DNA of 6,813 nucleotides. Origin: Candidatus Thalassarchaeaceae archaeon (GTDB lineage: Archaea; Thermoplasmatota; Poseidoniia; Poseidoniales; Thalassarchaeaceae). Numbering within the stretch: the first letter of the stretch is position 1; each line of letters starts with the position of its first letter. The stretch covers positions 1 through 6,813 of the forward strand of contig JASMAJ010000047.1 in the NCBI GenBank assembly GCA_030754395.1. Direction: 5' to 3'. The notes below the pieces were generated by a model. The model worked only from the letters and a program-made list of their open reading frames with translations, ran no database searches and had not been told where the DNA came from. The position numbers were made by a program, and so were the translations under genes. This document shows, piece after piece, positions 4,574-6,813 of this stretch.

Positions 4574-5800
4574 ATGAGCCGCGACTATGTATCACATCTC
4601 GAGTGTTCTTACACGGGTGAAATAATTGAGAAAGGTACGCCTCATACACTTTCATCAGTAGGTAAACCTATTCTTGTAAAATATGATCTGGATTCAATTA
4701 GGAAAGAAGTTTCGAGAGAAAATATTGAGGATTCAAAAGAATTAGGCTTCTGGAGATATGCACCCCTCCTGCCAGTAAGTGAACCTGAAAATCGAGTTTC
4801 ATTAGGAGAAGTGATAACCCCCCTAATTGAGCTAGTGGGGAGTTTATCGAACCTGAAAAGTAAGCCAGAATGTGTATTGGTCAAGGACGAGTCACGACTC
4901 CCAACGGGATCCTTCAAGGCTAGAGGTTTGGGGTTAGCAGTATCAATGGCAAAAGAATTTGGATTTGAGCAATTGGCAATCCCTACTAATGGAAATGCTG
5001 GCTCTGCATTAGCAGCATACGCAGCCCGAGCGGGGATGAAAAGCACAATATTATGCCCCGATAACACTCCAATAATCAACACCTCCGAGACATTAGCACA
5101 AGGAGGAGATACATTTCTCGTCAATGGGTTAATTGGAGATTGTGGAAAAATTATTGGAGAAGGAAAGGAATCTATTGGTTGGTTTGCGGTTTCGACCTTG
5201 AAAGAGCCATATCGTATTGAAGGAAAAAAAACTATGGGTCTTGAATTAGCTGAACAACTTGGCTGGAATTTACCAGATGTCATTTTCTACCCTACTGGAG
5301 GAGGCACAGGGCTGATAGGAATGTGGAAAGCGTTCCATGAATTGCTAGAATTAGGTTGGATTGATTGTAAACTCCCTAGAATGGTAGCGGTACAATCAAC
5401 TGGTTGCGCTCCAATTGTGAAGGCTTGGCAAGATGGGGTTGAACATGCAGAATTCTGGCAGAATGCTAAAACTGAAGCAAGCGGAATTCGTGTACCTGCA
5501 GCAATTGGAGATTTTCTCATCTTAAGAGCAGTGAGAGAATCTAATGGGTTCGCTATTGCTGTCGATGACGAACACATTATGCGTTCAAGAGATATGATTG
5601 GAAAAGCAGACGGATTACTTCTATGCCCCGAAGGTGCTGCAACTTTCGCAGCCTACGAAGTTGCTCTTGAACAGGGGTTGGTCAGTCCATCGGAAAAAGT
5701 CGTTCTCTTTAACACAGCAACAGGACTGAAATATCCATTACCTAAAGTATCAAAGAAGTTGGATAAAAATATGCCATTTAATCCTTCTTTTTTTAGATGA
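4574..5800 (+). CDS. thrC: Threonine synthase (PLP-dependent)
   Basis: Fold-type II PLP enzyme of 408 residues that converts O-phospho-L-homoserine to L-threonine, the last step of threonine biosynthesis. Landmarks: KDESRLPTGSFKARG, with K115 as the expected Schiff-base lysine; PTNGNAGSALAAYAARAG from 137, the substrate/cofactor asparagine loop; and PTGGGTG at 240-246, the Gly-rich phosphate cup for PLP. The N-terminus (HLECSYTGE ... SVGKPILVKYDL) is the threonine-synthase-specific lead-in, which separates it from threonine dehydratase, cysteine synthase and diaminopropionate lyase. That lead-in has lost the cysteines of the small zinc-ribbon present in many homologues: only C11 remains. No ribosome binding site precedes the ATG, although the family N-terminus supports it. 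It starts 58 bp after the zinc-protein gene on the same strand and may have its own promoter. Its 3' end overlaps the aIF6 gene, which runs in the opposite direction, by 8 bp. Confidence 0.92.
   Translation: MSRDYVSHLECSYTGEIIEKGTPHTLSSVGKPILVKYDLDSIRKEVSRENIEDSKELGFWRYAPLLPVSEPENRVSLGEVITPLIELVGSLSNLKSKPECVLVKDESRLPTGSFKARGLGLAVSMAKEFGFEQLAIPTNGNAGSALAAYAARAGMKSTILCPDNTPIINTSETLAQGGDTFLVNGLIGDCGKIIGEGKESIGWFAVSTLKEPYRIEGKKTMGLELAEQLGWNLPDVIFYPTGGGTGLIGMWKAFHELLELGWIDCKLPRMVAVQSTGCAPIVKAWQDGVEHAEFWQNAKTEASGIRVPAAIGDFLILRAVRESNGFAIAVDDEHIMRSRDMIGKADGLLLCPEGAATFAAYEVALEQGLVSPSEKVVLFNTATGLKYPLPKVSKKLDKNMPFNPSFFR
5788..5794 (+). terminator. T-run at the 3' end of thrC
   Basis: Seven T residues lie within the last Phe-Phe codons of thrC, just before its TGA at 5798. 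Archaeal RNA polymerase terminates at or after T-rich tracts without needing a hairpin. Release would have to occur slightly downstream to keep the stop codon in the message, so this is a weak candidate. Confidence 0.25.
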
Positions 5801-6455
5801 GACCTAGCGCATCTTCAATTCGATTTAATTCAGGTCCGGTAGAACCAGCCCCAACAAATGCGTACGTCTCACTAGCCACACATCCTGCACCAACATAAGG
5901 AGAGCCAAAACACACAGTCCCGACCATTACTGGCACTTGCATGGCTTCCTGAATCCTATTTGCTTCCTCGGCATGAATGTCTGGATGGGCAAGTACACCC
6001 TTGTTATTTGCTACTAATAATGACCCCACTGTATCTTGACTTACAACTTTTGAGCGTATTGCTTCAACACCCAAGACCTCTCCAATCATCTCAGCACCTG
6101 GGCCAGGAATTACAGAACTAACGACTGCTCCATGATCATTACAAACAACAAGATTTCCTGCAGCGTTCACACCACTTTCCATGACCACGACATCGCCAAA
6201 ACTGGTCAATCTATCTAGGTCGGCTTCAGTTGCAATGTCAGCAACAGCAAGGCCTTTCTTATTCCCACGGATTAAAGAACCAAGAAGAGCAGAACCACCA
6301 ATTAGTGTAGGATACATTTCCATTTCAAATCTAGCAACTAAATCATCAATAGCTGGTTGATCTAATGAAGAGGGATGGAAAAGAACGTCACCTACGACGC
6401 TAAGATATACGCCGACCTGTGTATGTCCGAGGACGTCTCCTGTTCCGATTCCCAT
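5793..6455 (-). CDS. eif6: Translation initiation factor aIF6 (ribosome anti-association / 50S biogenesis factor)
   Basis: Archaeal homologue of eIF6, which binds the 50S subunit near the uL14/sarcin-ricin region and keeps it from joining 30S. From ATG 6455 the product is 220 residues, the normal family size, with the five-fold pseudo-repeat architecture. Visible repeats include VGVYLSVVGDVLFHP near the start, GSALLGSLIRGNKKGLAV, AAGNLVVCNDHGAVVS, GSLLVANNKGVLAHPDIHAEE and the C-terminal GSPYVGAG...VGAGSTGPELNRIEDAL. A longer frame opening at TTG 6476 would add seven residues, but AGGTGAG at 6459-6465 sits ideally for the ATG at 6455, and the family starts there. It is downstream of 23S and 5S rRNA on the same strand, separated from 5S by about 75 bp, which fits its role on the large subunit and allows read-through transcription. 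Its TAA lies inside the convergent thrC gene. Confidence 0.95.
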   Translation of the reverse strand: MGIGTGDVLGHTQVGVYLSVVGDVLFHPSSLDQPAIDDLVARFEMEMYPTLIGGSALLGSLIRGNKKGLAVADIATEADLDRLTSFGDVVVMESGVNAAGNLVVCNDHGAVVSSVIPGPGAEMIGEVLGVEAIRSKVVSQDTVGSLLVANNKGVLAHPDIHAEEANRIQEAMQVPVMVGTVCFGSPYVGAGCVASETYAFVGAGSTGPELNRIEDALGLI

Positions 6456-6458
6456 TGG

Positions 6459-6465
6459 CTCACCT
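6459..6465 (-). promoter_or_regulatory. Ribosome binding site of aIF6
   Basis: AGGTGAG on the minus strand, 3 bp before ATG 6453-6455. It decides the start in favour of ATG over the upstream in-frame TTG at 6474-6476, which lies upstream of this site. Confidence 0.8.
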
Positions 6466-6522
6466 GTGTCTCTCAATAATTATGGCTACGCCCATAGCGG
6501 ATGAATGTTGATGCGGGGAGGT

Positions 6523-6530
6523 GAAAAAGA
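6523..6530 (-). terminator. T-run just after 5S rRNA
   Basis: TCTTTTTC on the minus strand, directly beyond the 5S 3' end. A T5 tract here could end rRNA transcription or mark a processing site. It is short, so partial read-through into aIF6 is possible. Confidence 0.35.
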
Positions 6531-6652
6531 GTGGCACAGCGACGTAAGTTCCCGTGGGCTCTCGCACCACAGTACAGAATACGACGCAGGAGGACTTGAC
6601 TTCCGGGTTCGATATGGGACCGGGTATTACCCCTCCGCTGTGGCCGTGCACA
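6531..6652 (-). rRNA. rrf: 5S ribosomal RNA
   Basis: Read on the minus strand, this 122-nt stretch has the universal 5S core: GGCCACAGCGG after the first helix, a loop with CCCATATCGAACCCGGAAGT (plus-strand 6600-6619), the following CAAG, and GGTGCGAGAGCCCACGGGAA in the 3' half. The termini can pair as the closing helix (GTG-CACGG with CTGTG-C-CAC), allowing one bulged C and one G-U pair. Exact ends are estimated from this pairing and could shift by a few bases. The pattern of loops is archaeal. It follows the 23S rRNA on the same strand after a spacer of roughly 90 bp without a tRNA. Confidence 0.9.
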
Positions 6653-6704
6653 ACTCTTTCTCGAATGTAATGGTGATAGAATCGAATTTGCCTATTGGAC
6701 AGAG

Positions 6705-6726
6705 GCCCACAAAAAATAGTGTGGGC
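6705..6726 (-). other. Hairpin in the 23S-5S spacer
   Basis: GCCCACA (6705-6711) and TGTGGGC (6720-6726) form a 7 bp stem with an 8-nt A/T-rich loop. On the minus strand the loop reads CTATTTTT. It could be an rRNA processing signal or a small intrinsic structure in the precursor; no bulge-helix-bulge motif is visible because the partner 5' flank of 23S is outside the window. Confidence 0.4.
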
Positions 6727-6740
6727 AAGTAGAAAGATGA

Positions 6741-6813
6741 ATGCTCGGGGGGTTAGTGCAGCTGGGCTGAACACCTCGGCGAACCTCGGTGCTTACACCC
6801 GCTGTCTATCAAA
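6741..6813 (-). rRNA. rrl: 23S ribosomal RNA, 3' end (partial, cut by window edge)
   Basis: On the minus strand the edge reads TTTGATAGACAGCGGGTGTA, then AGCACC-GA-GG-UUCG-CC-GA-GGUGUU, then CAGCCC and CACTAACCCCCC. This is the conserved 3' terminus of 23S rRNA: the GATAGAC box, the last hairpin (a stem with tandem GA pairs capped by a UUCG tetraloop, plus-strand 6770-6793) and the terminal CACTAA. The mature 3' end is somewhere near 6741-6750. The rest of the gene extends beyond position 6813. Confidence 0.88.

Noticed and set aside
4642..5283. Long minus-strand open frame (213 residues) antisense to thrC
   Set aside because: It lies entirely within the well-supported thrC gene, has no ribosome binding site or recognisable motif, and is Ser/Pro/Asn-rich as expected for a reverse-frame shadow.
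6653..6740. A tRNA in the 23S-5S spacer
   Set aside because: No cloverleaf or TTCGAAT T-loop context with matching stems. The TCGAAT strings at 6661 and 6682 lack flanking arms, and the spacer is too short once the hairpin is counted.
6460..6774. Open frames on both strands across the 5S region and spacer (minus 6460-6774, plus 6505-6732)
   Set aside because: They coincide with the 5S rRNA, the spacer and the 23S end. The GAGGTG near 6519 that might look like a ribosome binding site on the plus strand is part of the rRNA flank.
10..6813. Bacterial origin or recent horizontal island
   Set aside because: aIF6, the archaeal 5S and the AGGTGA ribosome binding sites are archaeal, there are no mobile-element traces, and composition appears even across the window. 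The metabolic genes alone would not decide this.

Overview
This window looks like chromosomal DNA of a planktonic or otherwise heterotrophic euryarchaeote. It carries archaeal translation factor aIF6, an archaeal-type 5S rRNA and 23S rRNA 3' end, and ribosome binding sites of the AGGTGA type that match the archaeal anti-Shine-Dalgarno. The A+T-leaning coding style, the protein families and the gene mix suggest Thermoplasmatota, perhaps Poseidoniales (Marine Group II). That placement is an inference; a 23S or protein phylogeny would settle it. I see no mobile element, CRISPR array, phage gene or tRNA.

Layout. Positions 10-1980 (minus strand) hold three tightly packed genes, in transcription order: the cobalamin-binding small subunit of methylmalonyl-CoA mutase, the MeaB/MMAA-type GTPase that protects and loads that mutase, and a small membrane protein of the dolichol/phytol kinase family. 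A 118 bp divergent intergenic region (1981-2098) follows, with a long imperfect dyad at its centre. Positions 2099-4515 (plus strand) hold four genes with gaps of 5 to 9 bp: the carboxyltransferase beta subunit of propionyl-CoA carboxylase (pccB), a 63-residue basic protein, a biotin carboxyl carrier protein, and a 76-residue putative zinc-binding protein. Threonine synthase (4574-5800, plus) converges tail to tail, with an 8 bp overlap, on aIF6 (5793-6455, minus). Upstream of aIF6 on the same strand lie the 5S rRNA (about 6531-6652) and the 3' end of the 23S rRNA (about 6741-6813, cut by the window edge), so the order of transcription is 23S, 5S, aIF6.

How they work together. The two divergent operons encode parts of one pathway: propionyl-CoA is carboxylated to methylmalonyl-CoA (biotin-dependent) and rearranged to succinyl-CoA (B12-dependent). 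This suits catabolism of odd-chain and branched carbon skeletons or amino acids. The set is incomplete here: the biotin carboxylase subunit, the large catalytic mutase subunit and the epimerase are not in the window and must be encoded elsewhere if the pathway works. The most interesting points are the dyad between the two operons, the tiny basic protein between pccB and the carrier protein (a candidate accessory carboxylase subunit), TGA stop codons built into the next gene's ribosome binding site, and aIF6 sitting directly behind the 23S-5S genes. Most of the window is otherwise housekeeping, and I do not see a wholly new system.
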